A DNA stretch of 15,053 nucleotides from JBHHWH01 sp046756405 (GTDB taxonomy: Bacteria > Actinomycetota > Acidimicrobiia > Spongiisociales > ZC4RG35), in assembly GCA_046756405.1 (NCBI GenBank), contig JBHHWH010000064.1:1-15053 (forward strand). Direction: 5' to 3'. Under the pieces are notes generated by a model. The model did no database searches. It was not told where the DNA came from and was given only the letters and a program-made list of their open reading frames with translations. The position numbers and the translations under genes are program-made. This document shows, piece after piece, positions 1-7,553 of the stretch. Within the stretch, counting starts at the first letter, position 1. The number at the start of each line of letters is the position of its first letter.

Positions 1-168
1 GCAGCCGACCCGGCGGACAAGGCCAAGGTCTACGCCGAGATGGGGATCGACATCACCTACCACCAAGACGGCCGGGTCGTCGTCGAATCCCGGCCGCGTG
101 TAGTTGAGTCGAGTGTCGGAGAGAGGACTCGAACCTCCACGGGGCGTGTAACCCCACCAGATCCTTAG
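1..168 (+). CDS. Probable serine site-specific recombinase, C-terminal fragment (cut by window edge)
   Basis: Frame 1 is open from the window edge to a TAG at 166-168, giving 55 residues. The first ~32 residues (ADPADKAKVYAEMGI, then DITYHQDGRVVVE) resemble the extreme C-terminus of actinobacterial large serine recombinases, where a 'DPADK..VY.ELG..LTY.P' segment is common. This is recognition by eye without an alignment, and no catalytic domain is visible because it would lie to the left of the window. The last ~17 codons run antisense through the 3' half of the tRNA-Leu gene, so this tail is encoded by tRNA sequence. That is what one expects if an element carrying the recombinase sits at the tRNA 3' end. 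An alternative is a decayed integrase reading by chance into the tRNA. Function is inferred, not shown. Confidence 0.5.
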   Translation, partial: AADPADKAKVYAEMGIDITYHQDGRVVVESRPRVVESSVGERTRTSTGRVTPPDP

Positions 169-200
169 TCTGGCGCGTCTTCCAATTCCGCCACTCCGAC
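114..200 (-). tRNA. tRNA-Leu, anticodon AAG (codon CUU)
   Basis: The reverse complement folds as a complete class II tRNA of 87 nt. The 7-bp acceptor stem GTCGGAG/CTCCGAC pairs perfectly and is followed by discriminator A (114), as in leucine tRNAs. The D arm contains GCGGAATTGGAAGACGC. The anticodon stem CCAGA/TCTGG encloses the loop CTAAGGA. The long variable arm has a GGGG/CCCC stem, and the T arm contains GGTTCGAGTCC. No CCA is encoded. The anticodon AAG (complement of 164-166) follows U33, so the wobble base is A34. Bacterial leucine tRNAs reading CUY normally carry GAG. A34 would need deamination to inosine by a TadA-type enzyme to read C. The gene lies 32 nt after secG on the same strand; in E. 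coli secG is likewise followed by a leucine tRNA (leuU, GAG). Confidence 0.93.
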
Positions 201-217
201 TGGATTGGCCGGCTCGG

Positions 218-223
218 ATTGTA
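218..223 (-). promoter_or_regulatory. Candidate -10 element for tRNA-Leu
   Basis: On the minus strand the hexamer TACAAT (five of six matches to TATAAT) lies just after the secG stop codon. It would place transcription start near 211, about 11 nt ahead of the tRNA 5' end. No convincing -35 hexamer sits at 16-18 nt, so the tRNA may rely partly on read-through from secG. Confidence 0.4.
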
Positions 224-232
224 GGTGGCGGG

Positions 233-472
233 TCAGCTCAAGACGAAGGTCAGGACGAAGGTGCTGATCCCGAATAGCGCCCCAACGACCACGGTGAGCC
301 GGTCCAGGTTGCGTTCCACCACCGTGGACCCACCCAGGCTGGAGGTGCTGATGCCTCCCCCAAACACATCCGAGAGTCCTCCGCCCTTACCCGAGTGAAG
401 TAGCACCAGGGCGACGACGCCCAGGGAGAGGAGGATGTGGATGACGATGGCAATGGCGGTGAGGATGTTCAC
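233..472 (-). CDS. secG: SecG, protein-export membrane protein
   Basis: SecG is the small subunit of the SecYEG translocon in the cytoplasmic membrane and stimulates SecA-driven export. The 79-residue product has a first transmembrane helix (about residues 3-25, NILTAIAIVIHILLSLGVV), the family hallmark loop HSGKGGGLSDVFGGG, and a second helix at the C-terminus (about 60-78). I chose the GTG at 472 because the protein then begins like other SecG proteins (M-NILTAIAIVIH) and GGAG lies 10 nt upstream at 483-486. An in-frame ATG at 529 would add 19 hydrophilic residues and has a distant purine-rich stretch upstream, so it remains possible. The gene follows gpmA by 76 nt (19 nt with the upstream start) and precedes tRNA-Leu. 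Confidence 0.93.
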   Translation of the reverse strand: MNILTAIAIVIHILLSLGVVALVLLHSGKGGGLSDVFGGGISTSSLGGSTVVERNLDRLTVVVGALFGISTFVLTFVLS

Positions 473-548
473 GGTATTCAAGCTCCGTGGTCGGTGGACT
501 GAACCCGTCGCTGATGACGGATCCGTCATTCTACCAGCTTCCCCTCCC

Positions 549-1288
549 CTACCCGGCCTGGCGGGCCACCTCCTCGGCAGCCGCCAGGGCGGCGGCCTCG
601 TCGCCCAAATACCGCTTGGAGATGGGCTTTAGGTCTTCGTCCAGCTCGTAGACCAGGGGTATACCGGTGGGGATGTTCAGCTTCACAACCTCGTCTTTGC
701 TGAGACCGTCCAAGTACATGACCAGCGCCCGCAACGAGTTCCCGTGGGCGACGACCAGCGGGGTCTTGCCGGCCACCAGATCGGGCACGATCTCCTCGAA
801 CCAGTAGGGAAGCATTCGCTCTACAACATCGGCGAGGCATTCCGTCGCCGGCAGCTCGTCAGGGTCCAGATCATCGTAGAGGGGGTCGTGGACCGGATGG
901 CGGGGATCGTCGCGGTCCAGGGCCGGAGGCCTGACGTCGTAGGAGCGCCTCCAGGCCATGACCTGCTCCTTGCCGTACTCCTCGGCGGTCTTCTTCTTGT
1001 CCAGCTCTTGGAGGGCCCCGTAGTGGCGCTCGTTCAGCCGCCAGCTCCTCTTTGTGGGGAGATCGGTCCAACCTGCTTCCTCGAGCGTTATGTCGGCGGT
1101 GTCGATGGCCCGTTTCAGCACCGAGGTATGCACCACATCCGGTTTGAGCCCTTCCTCGGCCAGGAGACGGCCCGCATCCCGGGCCTCATCCTCTCCCTTC
1201 GGGGTGAGGCCGACGTCGGTCCAGCCGGTGAAACGGTTCTCCAGGTTCCAGGTGGACTGGCCGTGTCGGAGAAGGATCAGGGTGTGGC

Positions 1289-1292
<4 letters not shown>
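549..1292 (-). CDS. gpmA: 2,3-bisphosphoglycerate-dependent phosphoglycerate mutase
   Basis: This cytosolic enzyme interconverts 3- and 2-phosphoglycerate in glycolysis. The 247-residue product has the usual length of the dPGM family. Visible active-site features are LLRHGQSTWN with phosphohistidine H10, the LKRAIDT arginine R61, E88 in LNERHYGAL, and the second histidine H183 in VAHGNSLRAL. The insert between residues ~95 and 150 (KKKTAEEYG, then WRRSYDVRPP) is typical of the dPGM type and excludes the shorter, cofactor-independent-like histidine phosphatases. The GTG start overlaps the TGA stop of tpiA as GTGA (1289-1292), implying translational coupling. A glycolytic mutase inside the pgk-tpiA-secG run is less usual than tpiA followed directly by secG. 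Confidence 0.96.
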
Positions 1293-2054
<762 letters not shown>

Positions 2055-2062
<8 letters not shown>

Positions 2063-3194
2063 GGGCCCATCTTCCCAGAACGGCAACACCGGGGAGGTCC
2101 CGGCCCTCCAGGAGCATTAACCCCGCTCCCCCGCCGGTGGAGAGATGGCTCACCGTCCCGTCGAGGCCGAGCTGGCGGAGAGCGGCGACGGAGTCTCCTC
2201 CCCCGACGGCGGTGAAACCGTCACAGTCGGCCAGTGCCTTGGCCACGGCCTCTGTGCCGGAGCGGAACCGTTCCCATTCGAACACTCCCATGGGGCCGTT
2301 CCAGAAAACACTGGCCGAGCTCCTTACCGTTGCGGTGAAAGCGGCCGCGGTATCCGGGCCGATATCGAGGCCGATCCCGTCGGGGGGAACCTCCCCCACG
2401 GGAAGCGTCTGTGCCACTGCGTCTTCGGCGAAACGGTTGGCCACCACCAGGTCTTTGGGCAGGGAGATCTTGTGACCGTGGCCGCCTTCGAGCAGCCGTC
2501 GCACCTCAGAGACCATGCCCTCTTCGACCAGGGAAGCCCCTGCAGGGGTGCCCAAGGCGGCGAGGAAGGTGAAGCACATGGCACCGCCTATCAGCATGTG
2601 GTCCACTCGGGGCAGCAGGTTCTCGATAACTCCCAGCTTGTCCGACACCTTGGCTCCTCCCAGCACCACCGTGTAGGGACGGTCCGGATCGCCGAGGAAG
2701 TAGCCCAGGGCCTGAAGCTCGGTGTCCAGCAGTGGACCGGCCACCGACCGGACCAGCTCGGCCACCCCGACCGTGGAGGCGTGGGCGCGGTGAACGCTTC
2801 CGAAGGCGTCCTGGACGAACAGGTCGACCCCCTGGGCGAGCATCCGTGCCGTGCCCGGGTCGTTGCTGGTCTCCCCGGCAAGAAAGCGGGTGTTCTCCAG
2901 GACGGTGATCTCCCCGCCGACCTCAAAGGCCACTTCGTAGCGGCTCAGCTCGTCGAGGCGTGCCGCCACCGGACGCAGCGAGTAGGCAAGGTCGACGCCC
3001 TTGGGACGACCCAGATGGGAGCACACCCTCGCTTTTGCTCCCCTGTCCACCAGGGTCTCCAGGGTGGGCAGGGCGGCGCGGAGGCGGAAGTCGTCGGCCA
3101 CTCGCCCGCGATCCAAGGGCACGTTTAGATCGGCGCGGACGAGGACGGCCACGCCGGCCACATCGACGTCGTCGAGGGTCAGATACCTGTTCAA
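2055..3194 (-). CDS. pgk: Phosphoglycerate kinase
   Basis: Pgk transfers phosphate from 1,3-bisphosphoglycerate to ADP, giving ATP and 3-phosphoglycerate. The 379-residue product shows the substrate motif VRADLNVPL (19-27), SHLGRPKG (59-66), the nucleotide-binding GGAKVSDK (179-186), WNGPMGVFE (298-306), GGGDS (331-335) and STGGGA (352-357). The start is a TTG overlapping the yvcK stop as TTGA (3191-3194). It is supported by a strong AGGAGGA at 3201-3207, seven nt upstream when counted from its GGAGG core, and by the normal N-terminus NRYLTLDDVDVAGVAVLVRAD. At 379 residues it is slightly short for the family (usually 385-400), but no motif is missing. Gap, which normally precedes pgk, is absent here. 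Confidence 0.96.
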
Positions 3195-4168
3195 AGACCA
3201 TCCTCCTGGCTGATGAGGCTCTCCAGGACCCGCCCCAGTTTCAGCGGGTCGTGGACGGGCCAGTCTGCCTCAGGGTCGGCCACATCTGCAAAGACGACCC
3301 TCCACCCCAGTCGAGCCGCCTCCAGCGGGTCGACCGCCACCGGTTCGTGGCCGTCTGGGACCCTTAGCGGGCCCTGGTGCGCGATGACGATGCCCGGACC
3401 CCGCACCCCGACATGACGGTCGAGGGCTTCGAGATGTTCGATCCCGCTCATCCCCAACGTCTCCCCGTCCTGGGTGATCAGGTTGAGGACGAAGACCCGC
3501 TGCGCCAGCGAGGCCATCAACTCCGACGCCAGGACCCCCACCTTCAGAGCGGAGATGACCGACGTGTAGAGGCTCCCCGGTCCCAGCACCACCTGGTCGG
3601 CCTCGGCGACCGCCTTGAGGGCGTCGCTGCTCGCCTCGGCGTCGGGAGGTTCGATGGTGAGATCGGTGATGGTCCCCCGTGACCGTGCGATGGCCACCTG
3701 GCCTGTTACCTCGCCTCCGTCGACGACCGCCTTGAGGGTGACGGGACGGTCGGCGACAGGTATCACCCGGCCCAGGGTGCCCAGCATCCGCTCGGCGACG
3801 CCCACCGCGGTCCTGAAGTCTCCGTAGAGGTCGGTGAGGGCCGCCAGAATCAGATTCCCCAAGGAGTGCTCGGCCACATCGGCTCCCCGGAAGCGATGGG
3901 CGAACAGCTCCGACCACAACGACGGTTCCGGAGTCAAGGCGAGGAGGCAACGCCGTATGTCCCCCGGAGGGGGGATGCCCAAGGTGGTGAGCCGACCCGA
4001 CGATCCCCCGTCGTCGGCGACACTGACCAGCGCCGCGATTCGGGAGGCGTAGGTCTGGATGGCCTCGAGGGCAGCCGCCTGGCCGTGGCCGCCGCCTACC
4101 GCAGCGACCACCGGGCCGTCGGGATCGAGCAGCAGCGGCTCGAGGACGGTCTCGACTTCCGGCTTCAC
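3191..4168 (-). CDS. yvcK: YvcK/CofD-like protein, gluconeogenesis factor family
   Basis: The 325-residue product belongs to the YvcK branch of the CofD-like family. These UDP-sugar-binding cytosolic proteins are needed for growth on gluconeogenic carbon sources and for normal cell-wall synthesis in Firmicutes and mycobacteria (CuvA). Visible hallmarks are the glycine-rich AAVGGGHGQ near residue 25, SVADDGGSSGRL (49-60), PPPGDIRRCLLAL (66-78), HSLGNLILAAL (~100-110), VLGPGSLYTSVI (~193-204) and LNLITQDGETLGMS (~229-242). The GTG start overlaps the rapZ stop as GTGA (4165-4168). It lies directly after rapZ, as in most Gram-positive genomes. However, whiA, the usual next gene, is missing and pgk follows with a 4-nt overlap. 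Confidence 0.92.
   Translation of the reverse strand: MKPEVETVLEPLLLDPDGPVVAAVGGGHGQAAALEAIQTYASRIAALVSVADDGGSSGRLTTLGIPPPGDIRRCLLALTPEPSLWSELFAHRFRGADVAEHSLGNLILAALTDLYGDFRTAVGVAERMLGTLGRVIPVADRPVTLKAVVDGGEVTGQVAIARSRGTITDLTIEPPDAEASSDALKAVAEADQVVLGPGSLYTSVISALKVGVLASELMASLAQRVFVLNLITQDGETLGMSGIEHLEALDRHVGVRGPGIVIAHQGPLRVPDGHEPVAVDPLEAARLGWRVVFADVADPEADWPVHDPLKLGRVLESLISQEDGL
3201..3207 (-). promoter_or_regulatory. Strong ribosome binding site deciding the pgk TTG start
   Basis: On the minus strand AGGAGGA lies inside the last codons of yvcK. Its GGAGG core is 7 nt before the TTG at 3194, which is optimal spacing. It supports a TTG start despite the stop/start overlap with yvcK and predicts efficient pgk initiation independent of the upstream gene. 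Confidence 0.75.
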
Positions 4169-5037
4169 TTCTCCAGATCTCTGTGGCTCACGGCCGCCCC
4201 CACATCGTGGGCCGACACTCGTTTCTGAAGCTCGGTGGCGATGGCCACCGACCGGTGGTGGCCTCCGGTGCAGCCGACCCCGATGGACAGGTACGACTTT
4301 CCCTCCGCCTGATAGCGGGGAATGAGGAACGCCAGCAGTTCGTCGACCCGATCCAGGAACTCCCTGGCACCCTCCGAGGACAGGACATAGTCGGCAACCC
4401 TCTTGTCGGTCCCGGGCAGTGGGCGCAGCTCAGGAATCCAGTGAGGGTTGGGAAGGAACCGGACGTCGAAGAGCAGGTCGACATCACGGGGGGTGCCGTG
4501 CTTGAACCCGAAGGAGCGGATGGCCACGTTCATCGGCCGGGGTGCCTGAGCGGCGCTGAACTGTTCGGTGAGACGGTCCCGAAGCTGGTGAATGTTGAGG
4601 TCGGAGGTGTCCACGATGACGTCGGCCATCTCCCGGAGACGGACCAGGAGTTTGCGTTCCGCGGCGATGGCATCGGCAATGATGTCCCCGCCGAGGGGGT
4701 GGGGTCTGCGATTCTCCTCGTAGCGGCGGAGAATCACTTCGTCGTCGGCGTCGAGGAAGACGATCCGGGTGATCACCCCCTCCCGGGCCATCTCCGTGAT
4801 GGCAGCCTCCAGCTCTTCGATAGGGAGGCCCCCCCGAGAGTCGATCACCACCACCAGCCTCTTGTTGGCCTCGGGGATGTCGTGGGCCTGGACCACCTGG
4901 TCGAGGAGGGAAGGAGGAAGGTTGTCGATCACCACATAGCCGAGGTCCTCGAGGATCTTCGCCGCCGAGGACCTCCCGGCTCCGGACATGCCAGTCACGA
5001 TGAGGACGTTGGGGGTGTCGTTCGAGACAGGATCCAT
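4165..5037 (-). CDS. rapZ: RapZ/YvcJ-family nucleotide-binding protein
   Basis: The 290-residue product has the family's full length and two-domain layout. The N-terminal P-loop is GMSGAGRS (16-23), followed by LGYVVIDNLPPSLL (32-45), a Walker B-like RIVFLDADDEVI (91-102) and YEENRRPHPL (106-115). The C-terminal domain has RSFGFKHGTP (174-183), DVRFLPNPHW (191-200) and GCTGGHHRSV (255-264). In E. coli RapZ controls GlmS through small-RNA decay and senses glucosamine-6-phosphate; in Gram-positive bacteria the homologue YvcJ hydrolyses nucleotides and its role is less clear. The P-loop has Arg where Lys is usual (GAGRS), which occurs in actinobacterial members. ATG start with GGAG 5 nt upstream; the uvrC stop is 10 nt before it. 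Confidence 0.93.
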   Translation of the reverse strand: MDPVSNDTPNVLIVTGMSGAGRSSAAKILEDLGYVVIDNLPPSLLDQVVQAHDIPEANKRLVVVIDSRGGLPIEELEAAITEMAREGVITRIVFLDADDEVILRRYEENRRPHPLGGDIIADAIAAERKLLVRLREMADVIVDTSDLNIHQLRDRLTEQFSAAQAPRPMNVAIRSFGFKHGTPRDVDLLFDVRFLPNPHWIPELRPLPGTDKRVADYVLSSEGAREFLDRVDELLAFLIPRYQAEGKSYLSIGVGCTGGHHRSVAIATELQKRVSAHDVGAAVSHRDLEK

Positions 5038-5047
5038 CGCTTCTCCG

Positions 5048-6874
5048 TCAGGTGTGGAGTGCAGCGTACAGATCCTCAGCGACCTTCTCCGGCACCACTC
5101 GGGCTAGGTCCTCGACCGGGGCCTGGCGCATCCGCTTCAGGGATCCGAAGGCTTTGAGCAGGTCCCGTTTTCGTTTCGGGCCGATCCCCGGCACTTCGTC
5201 GAGGATCGAGTCGACCATCGACTTGGAGCGGAGGCGGCGGTGGTAGTCGACGGCGAAACGGTGGGCTTCGTCGCGCACCTGCTGGAGAAGGTAGAGGGCT
5301 TCGGCGTCGCGGGGTATCTGCAACGGTTCGAGGCGTCCCGGCAGGTAGACCTCCTCCATGCGTTTCGCCAGACCAACAACGGGGATGTCGATGCCCAGCT
5401 CGTCGAGGACCTTCACCGCACGGCCCAACTGGCCGGCTCCGCCATCCACCACCACCAGACCCGGCGGGTAGGCGAACTTGCGTTGCTCCGCCACCGGGCG
5501 GTCCCGTTCCCGGAGGTAGGCCTGGAAGCGGCGGCGGATCGTCTCCTCCATGGAGGCGAAATCGTCCTGGCCGGCCACGCCGCGGATCTTGAAACGCCGG
5601 TATTCATTACGCCGCGGCAGCCCGTCTTCGAGCACCACCATGGAGGCGACGGTGTTGGTTCCCTGGAGGGTGGAAACGTCGTAGGCCTCGATCCGAAGCG
5701 GCGGCTCGGGCAGCTCCAGCACCTCCTGAAGGGAACGCAGGGCCCGGGCTCGGGCGTTGTGGTCCCGGCGGCGGCTGATGCGGTGTCGGGCGAAGGCCTC
5801 GGCGGCGTTGGTGGAAGCGGTCTCCAGGAGCCGCCTCTTAGCGCCCCGTTGCGGCACCCTGAGGCTCACCCGGGAGCCCCGGAGCTGGCTCAGCCAGCGC
5901 TCCAGCAGCTCGACCTCGTCGGGTTCGATGGAGACCAGCACCTCCTTGGGTGGTGAGTCTTCTCCGTAGAGCTGTCGGAGGATTCTCCCCATCAGCTCCC
6001 CGTCGGACAGCTCCTCGACCCGGTCCACCACCGTGGCGCGATGACCCACCACTCGGCCCCGTCGGACGTTCAACACCTGGAAGGCAGCTTCGAGTTCGTC
6101 GCCGTGTAAGGCGACCAGGTCGAAGTCCTCGGGCCGGTCGGTGACCACCTCCTGGCGGAGCATCGCCCGCCGCACCGCGTCGAGGCGATCCCGGATCCTG
6201 GCGGCCCGTTCGAACTCGTGGTCGTCGGCGGCCTGCCACATCTTCTTCTCCAGCTCTTTGACGATCCCTTCGGTGTCGCCACGGAAGAAAGCTGCCAGGC
6301 CGTCGACCATCTCCTGGTAGGCCTCGGCGGTGACCTCGTCGATGCAGGGGCCGGAGCACTTCTCGATGTGAAACAGCAGACAGGGCCTCCCCTGGGCCCG
6401 CTGGCGGTCGAACATGGCGTTGGAGCAGGTGCGAACCGGGAAGGTGCGGAGAAGCTGGTCGAGGGTCTGGCGGATGGCATAGGCGTGGGCGTAGGGCCCG
6501 AAGTATTCGTTGTCTTTCCGCTTCCTCCCCCGCATGACCGCCGCTCGAGGCCAGGGGTGGCTACGGGTTATCACCAGGTAGGGGTAGGACTTGTCGTCGA
6601 CCAGCTTGACGTTGAAACGGGGCCGGTGCTGTTTGATGAGCGAGTACTCCAGCATCAAGGCGGCCACCTCGGATTCGGTGATCACCCACTCCACCGACGC
6701 GGCAGCCTCCACCATGGCCTTGGTGCGGGGGTGAAGACCGGTCCCGAAATAGGAGGAGACCCGGCTGCGCAGGGATTTTGCCTTCCCCACGTAGATGACC
6801 CGCCCGTGGGCGTCGCGGAACAGGTAGGCGCCGGGCTGGTTCGGTATTTCGGAGGGTTTGGGGCGGGAGAGCAT
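5048..6874 (-). CDS. uvrC: UvrABC system protein C (excinuclease subunit)
   Basis: UvrC makes both incisions around DNA lesions after UvrA/UvrB recognition. The 608-residue product has a GIY-YIG domain (GAYLFRDAHG at 15-24, VIYVGKAKSLRSR at 26-38) and cysteines C150, C165, C173 and C177 spaced like the Fe-S cluster ligands of E. coli UvrC. The UVR motif lies at about 203-240. The RNase H-like 3'-side... 5'-incision nuclease region has D399 (YDVST), D477 (VVDGGAGQ) and H538 (DEAHRFAVDYHRR). A C-terminal helix-hairpin-helix follows (VPGIGPKRKRDLLKAFGS, 561-578). The ATG at 6874 gives the family N-terminus MLSRPKPSEIPNQPGAY; the frame is open to 7069, but that stretch is antisense-free overlap with the methyltransferase in another frame. 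A purine-rich GAAGGGAGA sits just ahead of the ATG. Confidence 0.96.
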   Translation of the reverse strand: MLSRPKPSEIPNQPGAYLFRDAHGRVIYVGKAKSLRSRVSSYFGTGLHPRTKAMVEAAASVEWVITESEVAALMLEYSLIKQHRPRFNVKLVDDKSYPYLVITRSHPWPRAAVMRGRKRKDNEYFGPYAHAYAIRQTLDQLLRTFPVRTCSNAMFDRQRAQGRPCLLFHIEKCSGPCIDEVTAEAYQEMVDGLAAFFRGDTEGIVKELEKKMWQAADDHEFERAARIRDRLDAVRRAMLRQEVVTDRPEDFDLVALHGDELEAAFQVLNVRRGRVVGHRATVVDRVEELSDGELMGRILRQLYGEDSPPKEVLVSIEPDEVELLERWLSQLRGSRVSLRVPQRGAKRRLLETASTNAAEAFARHRISRRRDHNARARALRSLQEVLELPEPPLRIEAYDVSTLQGTNTVASMVVLEDGLPRRNEYRRFKIRGVAGQDDFASMEETIRRRFQAYLRERDRPVAEQRKFAYPPGLVVVDGGAGQLGRAVKVLDELGIDIPVVGLAKRMEEVYLPGRLEPLQIPRDAEALYLLQQVRDEAHRFAVDYHRRLRSKSMVDSILDEVPGIGPKRKRDLLKAFGSLKRMRQAPVEDLARVVPEKVAEDLYAALHT

Positions 6875-6881
6875 TCTCCCT

Positions 6882-7538
6882 TCAGGGTAGGAGCCGCCAG
6901 CGAACTCCCAACAGCCGAGGGATCCCCGCCTGGTCTTCGATCTCGTGGTGGGGCAACTCCACCATCCGCTCCAGGGACCACCCGGCTTCGGCGGCAACGG
7001 TAAGCAGTTCCGCCAGAGGGCGGTGGTGGAAGGTGATCGTGGTCTCCCCCGCAGAGACGGCAGTGACACCTTGAGAGAAGTAGTCGCCGGGCCGCCACAG
7101 GGTCTCCTCGGAGTCGCTGATCGGTGTCGATCCGGGGGCGGTCCAGACGGGATGGTTGGAGACGACGGCCATCACCCCGCCGGGGCGGGTCACCCGGGCC
7201 GCCTCGGCGAACAAGCCCTGGTGGTCGGCGACGTGCTCCACCACCAGCACCGCGTAGACGCCGTCGAAGGCCCGATCCCGGAAGGGCAGAGAACCCAGAT
7301 CGGCCATGGTCGCGCCGGCATGGTCGGCGAGCAGGAAGCTCAGGTCGATGCCATGGACCCGGGCCCCGGTGGCAGCCACGCGTCGCATGACCCGGCCTTC
7401 CCCACAGCCCAGGTCCAGATACAGGTGGTCGCGCTCAGGGACGAGGAGGTCGAGGAGGAGGGGTGTGACCACCTCCTCATAGGCAGGGTCGCCGGCGATC
7501 TCGTCAAGCCACCACCCGGCGGCATCGGTCCAGGGCAT
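6882..7538 (-). CDS. Class I SAM-dependent methyltransferase
   Basis: The 218-residue product has a Rossmann-type methyltransferase fold of the Methyltransf_11 kind. Visible are motif I LDLGCGEGRV (41-50), the acidic motif II residue in VHGIDLS (61-67), the LPFRDRAFDGVYAV stretch (84-97) around motif IV, EHV (101-103), and RVTRPGGVMAVVS (115-127). The substrate cannot be told from sequence. The gene starts 15 nt after the UXS-family gene and ends 7 nt before uvrC, so it is probably cotranscribed with both. That context is compatible with methylation of a sugar or glycolipid, but this is inference. There is no good Shine-Dalgarno sequence ahead of the ATG at 7538, which suggests translation depends on the upstream gene. 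No signal peptide or membrane segment, so it is cytosolic. Confidence 0.85.
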   Translation of the reverse strand: MPWTDAAGWWLDEIAGDPAYEEVVTPLLLDLLVPERDHLYLDLGCGEGRVMRRVAATGARVHGIDLSFLLADHAGATMADLGSLPFRDRAFDGVYAVLVVEHVADHQGLFAEAARVTRPGGVMAVVSNHPVWTAPGSTPISDSEETLWRPGDYFSQGVTAVSAGETTITFHHRPLAELLTVAAEAGWSLERMVELPHHEIEDQAGIPRLLGVRWRLLP

Positions 7539-7553
7539 GGTCCGGAGGCTAGG

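Noticed and set aside
114..200. tRNA-Leu as a decayed pseudo-tRNA left by integration
   Set aside because: All stems pair, the discriminator base and the long variable arm are intact, and it has a good -10 upstream; only the wobble base is unusual.
201..232. Rho-independent terminator between secG and tRNA-Leu
   Set aside because: There is a GC-rich stretch (ggccggctcgg) but no stable hairpin followed by a T run on the minus strand.
6875..7069. 65-residue N-terminal extension of UvrC
   Set aside because: The stretch overlaps the methyltransferase coding region in another frame on the same strand, is Arg/Ser/Pro-rich, and the family N-terminus begins at the ATG at 6874.
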